From Thermoplasmatales archaeon (GTDB lineage: Archaea; Thermoplasmatota; E2; UBA202; JdFR-43): a stretch of 47,564 bases of DNA. The translations under genes and the position numbers were made by a program. The notes under the pieces were generated by a model, which was not told the origin of the DNA, did not search any database, and was given only the letters and a program-made list of their open reading frames with translations. The stretch's first letter is position 1; each line of letters begins with the position of its first letter. Location: the NCBI GenBank assembly GCA_014361245.1, contig JACIWB010000005.1, forward strand, positions 1 to 47,564, written 5' to 3'. Shown piece by piece: positions 40,620 through 47,564 of this stretch.

Positions 40620-41242
40620 TCTAATTTCTTCAATATTTCTTCAATTTTATCCTCCAGTTCCCTGCTTTTCGTAAATAATATTACATCTTCTCTCATCCTT
40701 TCAACCATCCTCCTTATTGCATCCTGCTTCTTTTTTATGGGTATTAGGCCAGAAGGATAGTCAAATTCAAATATTTTATCACTTATTTCCTCTATTATTT
40801 CAAGCAACTTCTCTACTTCTTTTATATTTTTCTCCCTCAGCATATAAAATTCCTTTCTCTTTAGCTCTCCTACAGCGTCAGCAAGCCCCATCAGGTAGGC
40901 AGAGCAGCTCACATTTATTTCATCTGGGTAAGGAAAATCTTTATCCTCAATTATTGAGAGAAAAATTTCCGCCTCCGCAAGCTCCTGCATTGCGCCTTCC
41001 GTGTAGCCGGAGGATATTATATCCGGATGCTCCTTTGCTGAATCTTTTATTTCCTTTAATATTTTTTTCGCTTCCTCAATATATTTTTTTGCCTCATCAA
41101 TTTCTCCATAGTGTATCTTTTTAATGCTTTTCCTGCTGTTCCTTATTATATCCCTGCAAAACTTCAACGTCTTTTCTCGCAAATCATCCTTTTCATTCAG
41201 TTTTTTTTCTATAAAACCTGTTATCTCTTCAAGATTTTTCAT
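40616..41242 (-). CDS. Translin family protein
   Basis: A 208-residue all-helical protein of the translin family. Eukaryotic translin with TRAX forms the C3PO nuclease and binds single-stranded RNA and DNA; archaeal homologues form octamers. Segments that match are DDLREKTLKFCRDIIRNSRK, IHYGEIDEAKKYIEEA, GAMQELAEAEIFLSIIEDKD, AYLMGLADAVGELKRKEFYM and the C-terminal FDYPSGLIPIKKKQDAIRRM. The EFYM/GELKRKE region holds Glu residues of the sort used for catalysis in TRAX, but I cannot tell whether it is active. An AT-rich box at about 41256-41270 fits a promoter. Confidence 0.87.
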   Translation of the reverse strand: MKNLEEITGFIEKKLNEKDDLREKTLKFCRDIIRNSRKSIKKIHYGEIDEAKKYIEEAKKILKEIKDSAKEHPDIISSGYTEGAMQELAEAEIFLSIIEDKDFPYPDEINVSCSAYLMGLADAVGELKRKEFYMLREKNIKEVEKLLEIIEEISDKIFEFDYPSGLIPIKKKQDAIRRMVERMREDVILFTKSRELEDKIEEILKKLD

Positions 41243-41383
41243 AAAAGAAAAATACGAAAGAATATTAAATTTATCTGCTAATTCAGTTTTTCCGAAAGTG
41301 AAATTGCACCAATGGGATGGTATAAAAAATTGGCAAATCTGGCATATTTACTATGAATTTGGAAAGAAAAAGTAAAAAAGAAT

Positions 41384-42358
41384 TTATTTTTCATTCGGAT
41401 AAACTGTAATTATTTCCGCCTTCCTCTTTTTTATTAAAACATCTTCCTCAATTCTTATTCCGAAGTTTTTAGTATAAACTGCCGGCTCAATTGCAAAAAC
41501 CATGTTTTCTTTAAATAAAAAATTGGATTTTTTGCTTATGGAATAGCCATCATGCACATTTAAGCCAATGGAATGACCCAGTCCATGAATCATTTTAAAT
41601 TTATACCTTGAAAAAAATTTTTCTACTTTTTTATATACCTCACTTGCTTTTACTCCTTCCTTTAATTCATCAATTGCAATATTTAATGCTTCATTTACTA
41701 TTTCATATACTCTTTTTTCTCTCTGGCTGTAAAAAGACCTTGTAATATCCGAGCAGTAGCCATCATACTTTGCCCCACAATCAATTATAACTGGATTTGA
41801 AAATAATTTATTTGAAGGAACATGATGGGGAATTGATGTATTTTTTCCAAAAGCAACTATTGTTGGGAAGGCATTTTTTGCTTCTCTATTTATTTTGCAA
41901 TCTATTTCAAAAGCAACATCTTTTTCTCTTTTTCCATAAAAATTTAGCTTCTCAATAGATTTCAAGGTTAGCAGGCATGCCCTTCTTATTTTTTTTATTT
42001 CTTCTTTATCCTTTATTACCCTAACCTCCTTAATTTTTCTGCTTATATCAATAAAATTTGCCTTAAAATTTTTCTTCAAATAGATAAAATCATTGTATTT
42101 AAGAGCTTCTCCATTGAAACCAATTTTTTTTCCATCTAAAAAATCCTTCAAAATTTTTTTAAGCTCCTCCTTGCTATGATAAAAGATTCCCTCTCTTTCA
42201 AGGGGAGTGGAAATAATTTTTGCTCCTTCCTTTGTAACAATTGCAACGCTGTCCTCATGCAACCCTTTTGCTTTTGTAAAATAAAAAAAATTCTCATCAT
42301 TATTTTTTATAAATATCGCATCAACATCAGTCAAATCAAATATTTTTTTCCATCTCAT
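41384..42358 (-). CDS. M24-family Xaa-Pro dipeptidase/aminopeptidase
   Basis: A 324-residue metallopeptidase of the M24 prolidase family, which cuts peptides before proline. The metal ligands are in DCGAKYDGYCSDITRSF (two Asp), HGLGHSIGLNVHDGY (His), FAIEPAVYTKN (Glu) and RIEEDVLI (Glu), so the site is complete. It starts inside the last 23 bases of the KsgA gene and is the final gene of the TFB-to-KsgA run. Its position there is likely a convenience of operon structure; function pairs better with the secreted M28 peptidase in protein catabolism. Confidence 0.9.
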   Translation of the reverse strand: MRWKKIFDLTDVDAIFIKNNDENFFYFTKAKGLHEDSVAIVTKEGAKIISTPLEREGIFYHSKEELKKILKDFLDGKKIGFNGEALKYNDFIYLKKNFKANFIDISRKIKEVRVIKDKEEIKKIRRACLLTLKSIEKLNFYGKREKDVAFEIDCKINREAKNAFPTIVAFGKNTSIPHHVPSNKLFSNPVIIDCGAKYDGYCSDITRSFYSQREKRVYEIVNEALNIAIDELKEGVKASEVYKKVEKFFSRYKFKMIHGLGHSIGLNVHDGYSISKKSNFLFKENMVFAIEPAVYTKNFGIRIEEDVLIKKRKAEIITVYPNEK

Positions 42359-43082
42359 TTTTATCCTCCAGATATTTGCATAATTCCGCTATTTTCTCCG
42401 GGCTTATTTCCTCCACCCTCCTGTCAGCCACACCAGTTTTTTCCGCCGCCTCCCTTGCAAGCGGGCCCAGCGCAGCAACAGAATTCTTTATTTTTTTTCT
42501 TCTATGGGCAAAAAGAACCCTTACAACCCTATCAAATATTTCATAATTCAAATCAAATCTTTTTCCAATCGGCACAACTTTTACAATGCAGGAATCAACT
42601 TTTGGGATAGGGCGGAATGCTCTTCTCGGAACAATCTCAAGAATCTCAATGTCTGCTTTTGAATAAGCCATTACTGAGAGGCGGGAATAATTTTTTCCTT
42701 CTCTTGCAACAAGCCTTTCAGCAAATTCCTTTTGATACATAAGTATGCCGAGTTCAAATTTTTTTTCAAGTAATTTAAATGTTATTTCGGAAGAAATATG
42801 ATATGGAATATTTGAAATTACCTTATTGAAATATATATCATTTAAATCAATTTTTGTTACATCCTCATTTATCACTTCAACATTTTTTATATTTTTCAGT
42901 TTTGGTATAAACCTTTCGTCTATTTCAACTGCAATAACTTTGGCAATTTTAGCAATTTTTTTTGTTAAAATTCCATTTCCCGCTCCTATTTCAAGTACAA
43001 AATCATTTTTATTCAAATTTGCATAATTTACCTGTCTTTCAGCTATACTTTCATCTATCAAAAAATTCTGGCTGAATTTCAT
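42336..43082 (-). CDS. rsmA: 16S rRNA dimethyladenosine transferase (KsgA/Dim1)
   Basis: A 248-residue SAM-dependent methyltransferase that dimethylates two adjacent adenosines near the 3' end of 16S rRNA. It has SQNFLIDESIAERQVNYANL, the SAM loop VLEIGAGNGILTKKIAKIAK, AVEIDERFIPKL, the catalytic SNIPYHISSEITFKLLE and the KEFAERLVAREGKNYSRLSV region. The start overlaps the DUF655 stop by 4 bp; the end overlaps the M24 gene. Neighbours DUF655, Rpo4 and L21e are the usual archaeal companions. Confidence 0.94.
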   Translation of the reverse strand: MKFSQNFLIDESIAERQVNYANLNKNDFVLEIGAGNGILTKKIAKIAKVIAVEIDERFIPKLKNIKNVEVINEDVTKIDLNDIYFNKVISNIPYHISSEITFKLLEKKFELGILMYQKEFAERLVAREGKNYSRLSVMAYSKADIEILEIVPRRAFRPIPKVDSCIVKVVPIGKRFDLNYEIFDRVVRVLFAHRRKKIKNSVAALGPLAREAAEKTGVADRRVEEISPEKIAELCKYLEDKNEMEKNI

Positions 43083-43630
43083 TTTCTTAGAGGCGGGCGG
43101 GTAAATAAGCGGTATTTTTCATCTGGGTTCTGCAATTCTTCAAGAACCCTTTTAGCAATTAGTTTATCTGGATGATGAAGATTTTTTATCCTTGCAGATA
43201 AATCTTCAAAATTTTTGAAAGGAGCCTTCTTTCTTTCCTGTAAAATTTCGAGCATTGTTTTTTTACCCAGTCCCGGGATAAGTTCGAGGGCATGAAATCT
43301 GGTTGTTATCGGAGGAGATTCATTAAAAAATTTAACAAATCTATCTTCATTTTTCTTTACTATATCTATAAGAACATAAAAAAGTTCTCCCTGAGCTGTT
43401 GGTGTTAAATCTTCATAATTAACCCTTCCTTTTACCTTCATTATTTTATCTCTTTTCTCAAGCTCTTTTCCAACATAGACCCTTTCTCCTATATTGAGTG
43501 TGACATCTGGTTTTGGAGTGAGTTCAAGTAATGTAAATTCTTTTTCACCTATTCCATAGGCAACAGGTATCCTCCTATAACCAGTTCTTCCTGAGGGTAA
43601 ATAATCCAAAATATAAACAAAATCTTCCAT
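43079..43630 (-). CDS. DUF655 nucleic-acid-binding protein
   Basis: A 183-residue protein of the archaeal DUF655 family. The first half is an OB-like beta region (DFVYILDYLPSGRTGYRR and GERVYVGKELEKR); the second half has a helix-hairpin-helix-like segment, FHALELIPGLGKKTMLEILQ, and a basic end with TRPPLRK. It is found next to rpo4 and ksgA across archaea, so it is thought to act in RNA metabolism, but its role is unproven. It overlaps ksgA by 4 bp and lies 8 bp after rpo4. Confidence 0.88.
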   Translation of the reverse strand: MEDFVYILDYLPSGRTGYRRIPVAYGIGEKEFTLLELTPKPDVTLNIGERVYVGKELEKRDKIMKVKGRVNYEDLTPTAQGELFYVLIDIVKKNEDRFVKFFNESPPITTRFHALELIPGLGKKTMLEILQERKKAPFKNFEDLSARIKNLHHPDKLIAKRVLEELQNPDEKYRLFTRPPLRK

Positions 43631-43638
43631 TCTGCCTC

Positions 43639-43950
43639 CTATTTATATTTTTTAACCAGTTCAATAATTTTATTTATTTCCTCGTCAGATGGCATGTATG
43701 TTTCTTTTGCAAATATTGCAACTACTTCGTCTTTTTCTACTGGCAATAAATCCGCTATTTTGCACGCCTGTTTTTCATTAATTCTTCCTATTTTCATTAG
43801 CTCTTCTACAAGCTCCCTCCCTTCCTTAATGCTTATCGAAGATACTTTTTCGCTGTGTTCAAGAGCTATTTTTTGCTCCCTATTTAGTTCTCTTTTACTG
43901 CTAATCTTGCTCAATATATCTTTTATTTCAGAAATAAGGAGAATTTTCAT
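43639..43950 (-). CDS. rpo4: DNA-directed RNA polymerase subunit F (Rpo4)
   Basis: Archaeal Rpb4 homologue, 103 residues, partner of Rpo7 in the polymerase stalk. The sequence LLISEIKDILSKISSKRELN, then QKIALEHSEKVSSISIKEGR, RINEKQACKIADLLPVEKDE and a final PSDEEINKIIELVKKY helix is characteristic of the family. It overlaps L21e by 4 bp. Rpo7 is encoded about 24 kb away, at 19245-19799, so stalk subunits are produced from separate operons. Confidence 0.9.
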   Translation of the reverse strand: MKILLISEIKDILSKISSKRELNREQKIALEHSEKVSSISIKEGRELVEELMKIGRINEKQACKIADLLPVEKDEVVAIFAKETYMPSDEEINKIIELVKKYK

Positions 43951-44246
43951 CCTGATACCCTTCTCAAATGTTCAGGATAAGCGATTATATGCTTTATTTT
44001 GTTACCATCTCTTATCTTTAGTATATATGCCTTCCCCTGCCTCCCTGCGATGCTACCCGTTTTTCCCTGGTAGCGGGGATGGGGCATTCCATAATGGACA
44101 GAGGGATCTATCACTATTGCAACCTTTTCTCCCTCCTCAAATTTTTGCATTGCTCTTGTTATAACATTCATTTTTCCTTCTCTAAATTTTTTTCCCAATT
44201 TTTTTCTTGTTTTGCTCCTAAATCCTCTAGATCTTCTCATTTTCAT
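43947..44246 (-). CDS. rpl21e: 50S ribosomal protein L21e
   Basis: Large-subunit protein eL21, about 99 residues. It begins MKMRRSRGFRSKTRKKLGKK and continues with MNVITRAMQKFEEGEKVAIV, PSVHYGMPHPRYQGKTGSIA and IKHIIAYPEHLRRV. I prefer the ATG at 44246, preceded by GGGTG; a GTG at 44249 and an ATG at 44240 are also in frame. It overlaps the Pus10 gene by 20 bp and rpo4 by 4 bp, so all three are read from one mRNA. Confidence 0.92.
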   Translation of the reverse strand: MKMRRSRGFRSKTRKKLGKKFREGKMNVITRAMQKFEEGEKVAIVIDPSVHYGMPHPRYQGKTGSIAGRQGKAYILKIRDGNKIKHIIAYPEHLRRVSG

Positions 44247-45411
44247 CACCCACGTATATTACATCCAACTCTTCTACTTCTATTTCTGAGCCATATAACT
44301 CGCTAAGCGAAGGTATTGTCCTTCCATTATCTCCTGTTATGAGTTCCTTTATGTAAGTCCCGGCTTCTGCAACGACTTCAATTACTGCTTCATTCATTTT
44401 AATTTCCATTATTTTTATATCTATTATTTTTCTTTCCCTTATTTTTTCTGCCCGTCTATGGGAAACCCTGCTTGGAGTGCGTTGAGCTATTTTTCTACCC
44501 CTTAATGCATTTACCGCTTCATTAATTTTTCCATCGCCAGTGAATTTTATCTTTACCCTATATACTTTCTCGTATTTAGCACTTTTCAATTTTTCTATCT
44601 CGTTCCTGCTGGCATATCTTAAATTGCTTACCTCCACTTTTCCTTTTGCATATTCATTTATTTTTTTCTCAAGAATTTTTAAATCTATTTTTCTTTTTTT
44701 TGGATTCCTTAATTCAAGTATGAAGGGTCTGCCATTTCCAAGCATCAATACATCTATATCCTCTCTTCCCGCTCCATGAAAACTTTCGTCTTCTGCTTCA
44801 AACTGATGCAATGCTTCGTGAGCAATCAGTTCTTCCACACTTTCCTCATACATTTTCCCCTTATAATTGCAATATTTACATCCTATTCCTCTGCATTTCC
44901 TGCAATACCATTTTGTCTGAGGAATGCCCCTGATTAGCTTTTTGTATCTTCCATATATAAAAACTGGTTTTACATCCAATTTAACTCTATCAAATGAGGT
45001 GTCTATTATACCAACAATATCTGGAGATTCAAAATCAACTGTTTTTCCAGTAATTTTTTCAATTATTTTTCCTACCTCCCTGTCTATTTCCCTTTTTATG
45101 CTTTCACTATAATCTGTTTCTATTTCTTTTTCCTTCATTATTATTTCCTCATCAATCATGCACCCGACCAGAAAACTATCGAATTCATATTTTTTCATTT
45201 CTTCCATCAAAATTTTTGCATAATTTTCTATTTCCCCAGATATACCTGAACAAAGCCAGCATTTTTTTGGAGGAGTTTCATCAATTTTAAGTAGCGAGCA
45301 AAATTTTTTTCCTCTTTCATAATTTTTTAGTCCGTCTTTTAATTTTGCAAATTGTCTTCCAAGGCATGAATTGCAGAGCCCATAACTGGCTATTTTTTCA
45401 ATCTCTTTCAT
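44227..45411 (-). CDS. pus10: tRNA pseudouridine synthase Pus10
   Basis: About 394 residues; archaeal Pus10 makes pseudouridine 54 and 55 in the T-loop of tRNA. An N-terminal zinc-binding domain carries CNSCLGRQF and, 35 residues on, CWLCSG; a second Cys pair is at YCRKCRGIGCKYCNYKG. The catalytic part includes EALHQFEAEDESFHGAGRED with the catalytic Asp, NGRPFILELRNPKKR and the C-terminal EAGTYIKELITGDNGRTIPS. I use the ATG at 45411 because it starts the conserved KEIEKIASYGLC helix and overlaps RlmE by only 14 bp; a frame from 45447 is possible. Confidence 0.93.
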   Translation of the reverse strand: MKEIEKIASYGLCNSCLGRQFAKLKDGLKNYERGKKFCSLLKIDETPPKKCWLCSGISGEIENYAKILMEEMKKYEFDSFLVGCMIDEEIIMKEKEIETDYSESIKREIDREVGKIIEKITGKTVDFESPDIVGIIDTSFDRVKLDVKPVFIYGRYKKLIRGIPQTKWYCRKCRGIGCKYCNYKGKMYEESVEELIAHEALHQFEAEDESFHGAGREDIDVLMLGNGRPFILELRNPKKRKIDLKILEKKINEYAKGKVEVSNLRYASRNEIEKLKSAKYEKVYRVKIKFTGDGKINEAVNALRGRKIAQRTPSRVSHRRAEKIRERKIIDIKIMEIKMNEAVIEVVAEAGTYIKELITGDNGRTIPSLSELYGSEIEVEELDVIYVGDENEKI

Positions 45412-45991
45412 ATTTTCTATACCCTTTTGCAATGATATATACTTCACTGCTTGCTTTTCTGCTCGCCTGCGGGCGATGAAGTTTTACCATCCTGAAGGAT
45501 TTTTTAACATCTTCTAAAAATTCTTTAAAGTCACTGCCTTCGAAGATTTTACAAACAAAATTTCCACCTTCTTTTAGAAATTCTTTTGCAATTTTAAAGG
45601 CATGCTCGCATAGCCATACACTCCTTGCCTGGTCCATTTCATACTTTCCAGATAAGTTGGGGGATGCATCACTTATAACTGCATCAACCTCGCTTGCAAT
45701 ATCTTTTATTCTTGAAACAGTATTTTCATCGGTGATATCTCCTTCAATAAATTCGACACCCTCAATAGGCATCATTTTTTTTATATCAATCGCTATAACC
45801 CTTCCATATCTGGAAGCAACCTGGCTCCATCCCCCTGGTGACGCCCCGAGATCAATTATAATGCTTCCTTTCCTTAAAATATGATATCTGTTGTTTATCT
45901 GAATAAGTTTAAAAGCACTTCTCGCTCTATATCCCTGCTTTTTCGCCTCTTTGTAGTAATGGTCCTTTTTTCTTTCGGAAATCCATTTCAT
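45398..45991 (-). CDS. rlmE: 23S rRNA 2'-O-ribose methyltransferase RlmE (FtsJ/RrmJ)
   Basis: A 197-residue Rossmann SAM methyltransferase of the FtsJ/RrmJ family. It has KKQGYRARSAFKLIQINNRY (Lys of the K-D-K-E tetrad), IIDLGASPGGWSQVASRYGR (SAM loop), VDAVISDASPNLSGKYEMDQ (Asp), NFVCKIFEGSDFKEFLEDVK (Lys) and SEVYIIAKGYRK (Glu). The full tetrad is kept, so it should be active on 23S rRNA or, in archaea, perhaps tRNA. It overlaps the TFB stop by one base and Pus10 by 14 bp. Confidence 0.93.
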   Translation of the reverse strand: MKWISERKKDHYYKEAKKQGYRARSAFKLIQINNRYHILRKGSIIIDLGASPGGWSQVASRYGRVIAIDIKKMMPIEGVEFIEGDITDENTVSRIKDIASEVDAVISDASPNLSGKYEMDQARSVWLCEHAFKIAKEFLKEGGNFVCKIFEGSDFKEFLEDVKKSFRMVKLHRPQASRKASSEVYIIAKGYRKYERD

Positions 45992-46929
45992 TAAAGAACA
46001 ACATCAAGGTCAAGTTCTTCAGCAAGTTCCTTATATCTATTCCTTATTGTAACTTCTGTAACACCAGCAACATCCGCAACCTCCCGCTGTGTTCTTCTTT
46101 CCCCACAGAGTATTGATGCAATATAAATTGCTGCTGCAGCCACACCTGTTGGCCCTCTTCCAGAAGTAAGCTCCTTGTCTTCAGCTTGCTGAAGTATTTC
46201 AAGCGCTTTTGTCTTCACTTCCTCGCTAAGATTTAGTTCAGAGCAAAACCTCTCGACATAATCCTGCGGAAATGTTGGCATAAGTTTTAGATAAAGCTCC
46301 CTCGCCAAAAAGCGATATGTGCGTCCTATCTCCTTCCTATCGACTTTGGATGACATTGCCACCTCATCAAGTGTGCGCGGCACCCCGCACTGCCTGCAGG
46401 CGGCGTATATTGCTGCCGCCGTCACCCCCTCGATGCTTCTCCCTCTTATAAGGTTCTTTTCCACAGCCCTCCTATAAACCATTGCGGAAGCCTCTCTTAC
46501 ATTTCTCGATAAGTTCATATCAGTTGCTATTCTATCCAGTTCCTGTAAAGCTGCTGCAAGACTTCTTTCTGAAGAGCCTCCTACTCTTATTCTTCTCTGC
46601 CACTTCCTGAGCCTGTATAGCTGTGCCCTGTTTCTTGTTGGAATTGATTTTCCGTAGCTATCCTTGTTTTTCCATCCGATTACCGTGCTTAGCCCCTTAT
46701 CCGCTGCTGTATAATCAAGAGGTGCTCCTGTTCTTGCTCTCTTTTCTCTTTGTTCTGGGTCAAAAGCGCGCCATTCAGGCCCTTGGTCAATGTATGCATC
46801 ATCAACAACCAGCCCACAATCTTGGCAAACAAGCTCTCCTCTCTCATAATCTTGAACAAGATGGGTTGAACCACATTCGGGACACTTTTCAATTTCCTCT
46901 ATTTCAGCTTTTTTCTTAACCATTTTCAT
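45991..46929 (-). CDS. tfb: Transcription initiation factor IIB (TFB)
   Basis: A 312-residue TFB, which recruits RNA polymerase to TBP-bound promoters and reads the BRE. The N-terminal zinc ribbon is [20 protein letters not shown] followed by CGLVVDD; the B-finger region has [24 protein letters not shown]; two cyclin repeats follow, each starting near [11 protein letters not shown] and [10 protein letters not shown], with [20 protein letters not shown] and [20 protein letters not shown]. The HTH in [20 protein letters not shown] contacts the BRE. Starts at 46929 and 46923 are both possible. It heads the TFB-RlmE-Pus10-L21e-Rpo4-DUF655-KsgA-M24 run. Confidence 0.95.
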   Translation of the reverse strand: MKMVKKKAEIEEIEKCPECGSTHLVQDYERGELVCQDCGLVVDDAYIDQGPEWRAFDPEQREKRARTGAPLDYTAADKGLSTVIGWKNKDSYGKSIPTRNRAQLYRLRKWQRRIRVGGSSERSLAAALQELDRIATDMNLSRNVREASAMVYRRAVEKNLIRGRSIEGVTAAAIYAACRQCGVPRTLDEVAMSSKVDRKEIGRTYRFLARELYLKLMPTFPQDYVERFCSELNLSEEVKTKALEILQQAEDKELTSGRGPTGVAAAAIYIASILCGERRTQREVADVAGVTEVTIRNRYKELAEELDLDVVL

Positions 46930-46964
46930 CCCTTTTTAAATTTTTCGGCAAAATAAAAACATTC

Positions 46965-46976
46965 TAATATATAAAG
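46965..46976 (-). promoter_or_regulatory. TATA-like promoter of the TFB-led operon
   Basis: On the minus strand CTTTATATATTA is centred about 41 bp from the ATG at 46929, implying a leader of roughly 15-20 bases, unlike the leaderless promoters elsewhere in the window. Confidence 0.5.
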
Positions 46977-47021
46977 TTTTTGGTCATGTCCAGTATTTCC
47001 GAATGTTGTGTTAGATTTTGA

Positions 47022-47048
47022 TTTTTGCAATCAAATTTTTTGCAAAAA
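47022..47048. repeat. Stem-loop with 9-bp arms
   Basis: TTTTTGCAA and TTGCAAAAA flank a 9-base loop. It lies in the AT-rich 236-bp gap between TFB and the transposase fragment. It could be an insertion-sequence end or just low-complexity DNA; no other gene is seen in this gap. Confidence 0.4.
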
Positions 47049-47131
47049 AATAAAAAATTTTTTATCAATTTAATTTAATTGTTCTGAAAACAAAAAATCA
47101 AAAAATAATTTCTTCTCTATAAAAATATTAG

Positions 47132-47155
47132 CGAAAGATAGTCCTATAACTTTCG
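47132..47155. repeat. Inverted repeat just past the transposase stop
   Basis: CGAAAG and CTTTCG are separated by 12 bases and lie 11 bp beyond the transposase stop codon. This suits an insertion-sequence end or a terminator hairpin for the transposase mRNA. Confidence 0.35.
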
Positions 47156-47165
47156 AGATAAATTA

Positions 47166-47564
47166 TTAAAAAATTTTGATGATTTTTTCATCGATTCTTT
47201 TAGCACAATTAATATTACATAGAACTTTTCTTTGCTTTATTAAATCAAGAATAGAATCTTTCCACTTTTCAGCTATTATAGAAATAAATTCTCTTATAAA
47301 GTACCACAGATTATAAAGGATAGCAGAAAATATGAAAAAGAAAAACCTTATAATAGGATTCTCTGTCTTCGTTTTTATCATAAAATTCTCTTGAGCATCT
47401 CTATAAAAATTTTCTATGTTCCATCTTCTCCTATATAGATCTGCAAGACTAAGAATATTTGATTCATCAATTTCAATGTTTGTGCAGAAAACATCGAAAT
47501 TTTTCCAATTTTCTTTATATTTGTTACCATTTGGAATGAAGAACAAGTTTGTTTTTATTTCTTC
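47166..47564 (-). CDS. IS4-like transposase, C-terminal part (cut by window edge)
   Basis: The C-terminal part of a DDE transposase; the frame stays open to the window edge, so the gene begins outside. The segment LADLYRRRWNIENFYRDAQE carries the Y-(2)-R-(3)-E-(6)-K signature of IS4-type elements, with Gln in the final Lys place. RFFFFIFSAILYNLWYFIRE follows, a helix common in these proteins, then a Lys-rich end at CAKRIDEKIIKIF. The C-terminus looks complete. It does not resemble the fragment at 1-153, so two element types flank the window. Confidence 0.75.
   Translation of the reverse strand, partial: EEIKTNLFFIPNGNKYKENWKNFDVFCTNIEIDESNILSLADLYRRRWNIENFYRDAQENFMIKTKTENPIIRFFFFIFSAILYNLWYFIREFISIIAEKWKDSILDLIKQRKVLCNINCAKRIDEKIIKIF

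Noticed and set aside
41124-41375. Plus-strand frame ending in the gap between translin and the M24 gene
   Set aside because: Most of it is antisense to translin; the remaining tail has no recognisable motif, promoter or ribosome site. The 141-bp gap shows only the translin promoter-like box.

Overview
The window is archaeal and AT-rich. It carries TFB, four RNA polymerase subunits (Rpo6/K, Rpo7/E', Rpo4/F and the Spt4-like E''), ribosomal proteins S2, S24e, S27ae, L21e and L40e, Pus10, a TIP49/RuvBL ATPase, GTP-dependent dephospho-CoA kinase and an EndoQ-type nuclease. Two surface proteins end in PGF-CTERM-like tails (archaeosortase sorting signals). Many genes start with ATG or GTG about 20-28 bp from a TATA-like box, so leaderless transcription looks common. 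This points to a euryarchaeal lineage, perhaps Thermoplasmatota or a relative. The phylum is inferred, not proven.

Layout. 1-190: edge of a broken insertion sequence. 255-2675: rpoK, rpsB, TIP49 (opposite strand) and rpl40e. 2708-9069: a LarA-type racemase, an adenosine-specific kinase family protein, then on the minus strand a response regulator and a 1412-residue multi-PAS sensor. 9156-11256: a secreted Vps62-domain membrane protein and a small Rossmann protein. 11326-15459: 2-oxoacid:ferredoxin oxidoreductase (gamma-delta fusion, alpha, beta) and a secreted M28 peptidase. 15464-19799 (minus): an overlapping run rpo7, spt4, GTP-DPCK, rps24e, rps27ae, gcvPA, gcvPB. 19846-28482: folC, two PGF-CTERM surface proteins (one 1524 residues with NosD-like repeats and seven PKD domains), DUF429, an HD hydrolase and a macrodomain protein. 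28529-32432: a permease-like membrane protein, phenylacetate-CoA ligase and formate-THF ligase. 32470-37646: cis-prenyltransferase, a DUF131 membrane protein, hutH, EndoQ, RNase HII and a nitroreductase. 37643-40619: split transketolase and hutI. 40616-46929 (minus): translin, an M24 peptidase, and a transcription/translation cluster (TFB, RlmE, Pus10, L21e, Rpo4, DUF655, KsgA). 47166-47564: a partial IS4-like transposase.

How the genes fit together. The metabolic genes suggest a peptide or amino-acid fermenter. A secreted M28 peptidase and an M24 prolidase-type enzyme release amino acids. HutH and HutI open histidine, the split glycine decarboxylase P-protein opens glycine, and phenylacetate-CoA ligase and the ferredoxin oxidoreductase handle keto-acid products. 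Formate-THF ligase together with FolC implies that C1 units travel on tetrahydrofolate, possibly yielding ATP when formyl-THF is released as formate. EndoQ with RNase HII, and HD with the macrodomain protein, form small nucleic-acid and nucleotide housekeeping pairs.

The most notable observations are a giant sensor that ends in a histidine-phosphoacceptor-like helix with no ATPase domain; two divergent promoters that look symmetric around one TATA element; seven convergent gene pairs with no room for a terminator; and a 24-bp Shine-Dalgarno block, used twice, that also encodes Lys/Glu tails. I found no tRNA, rRNA or CRISPR array.
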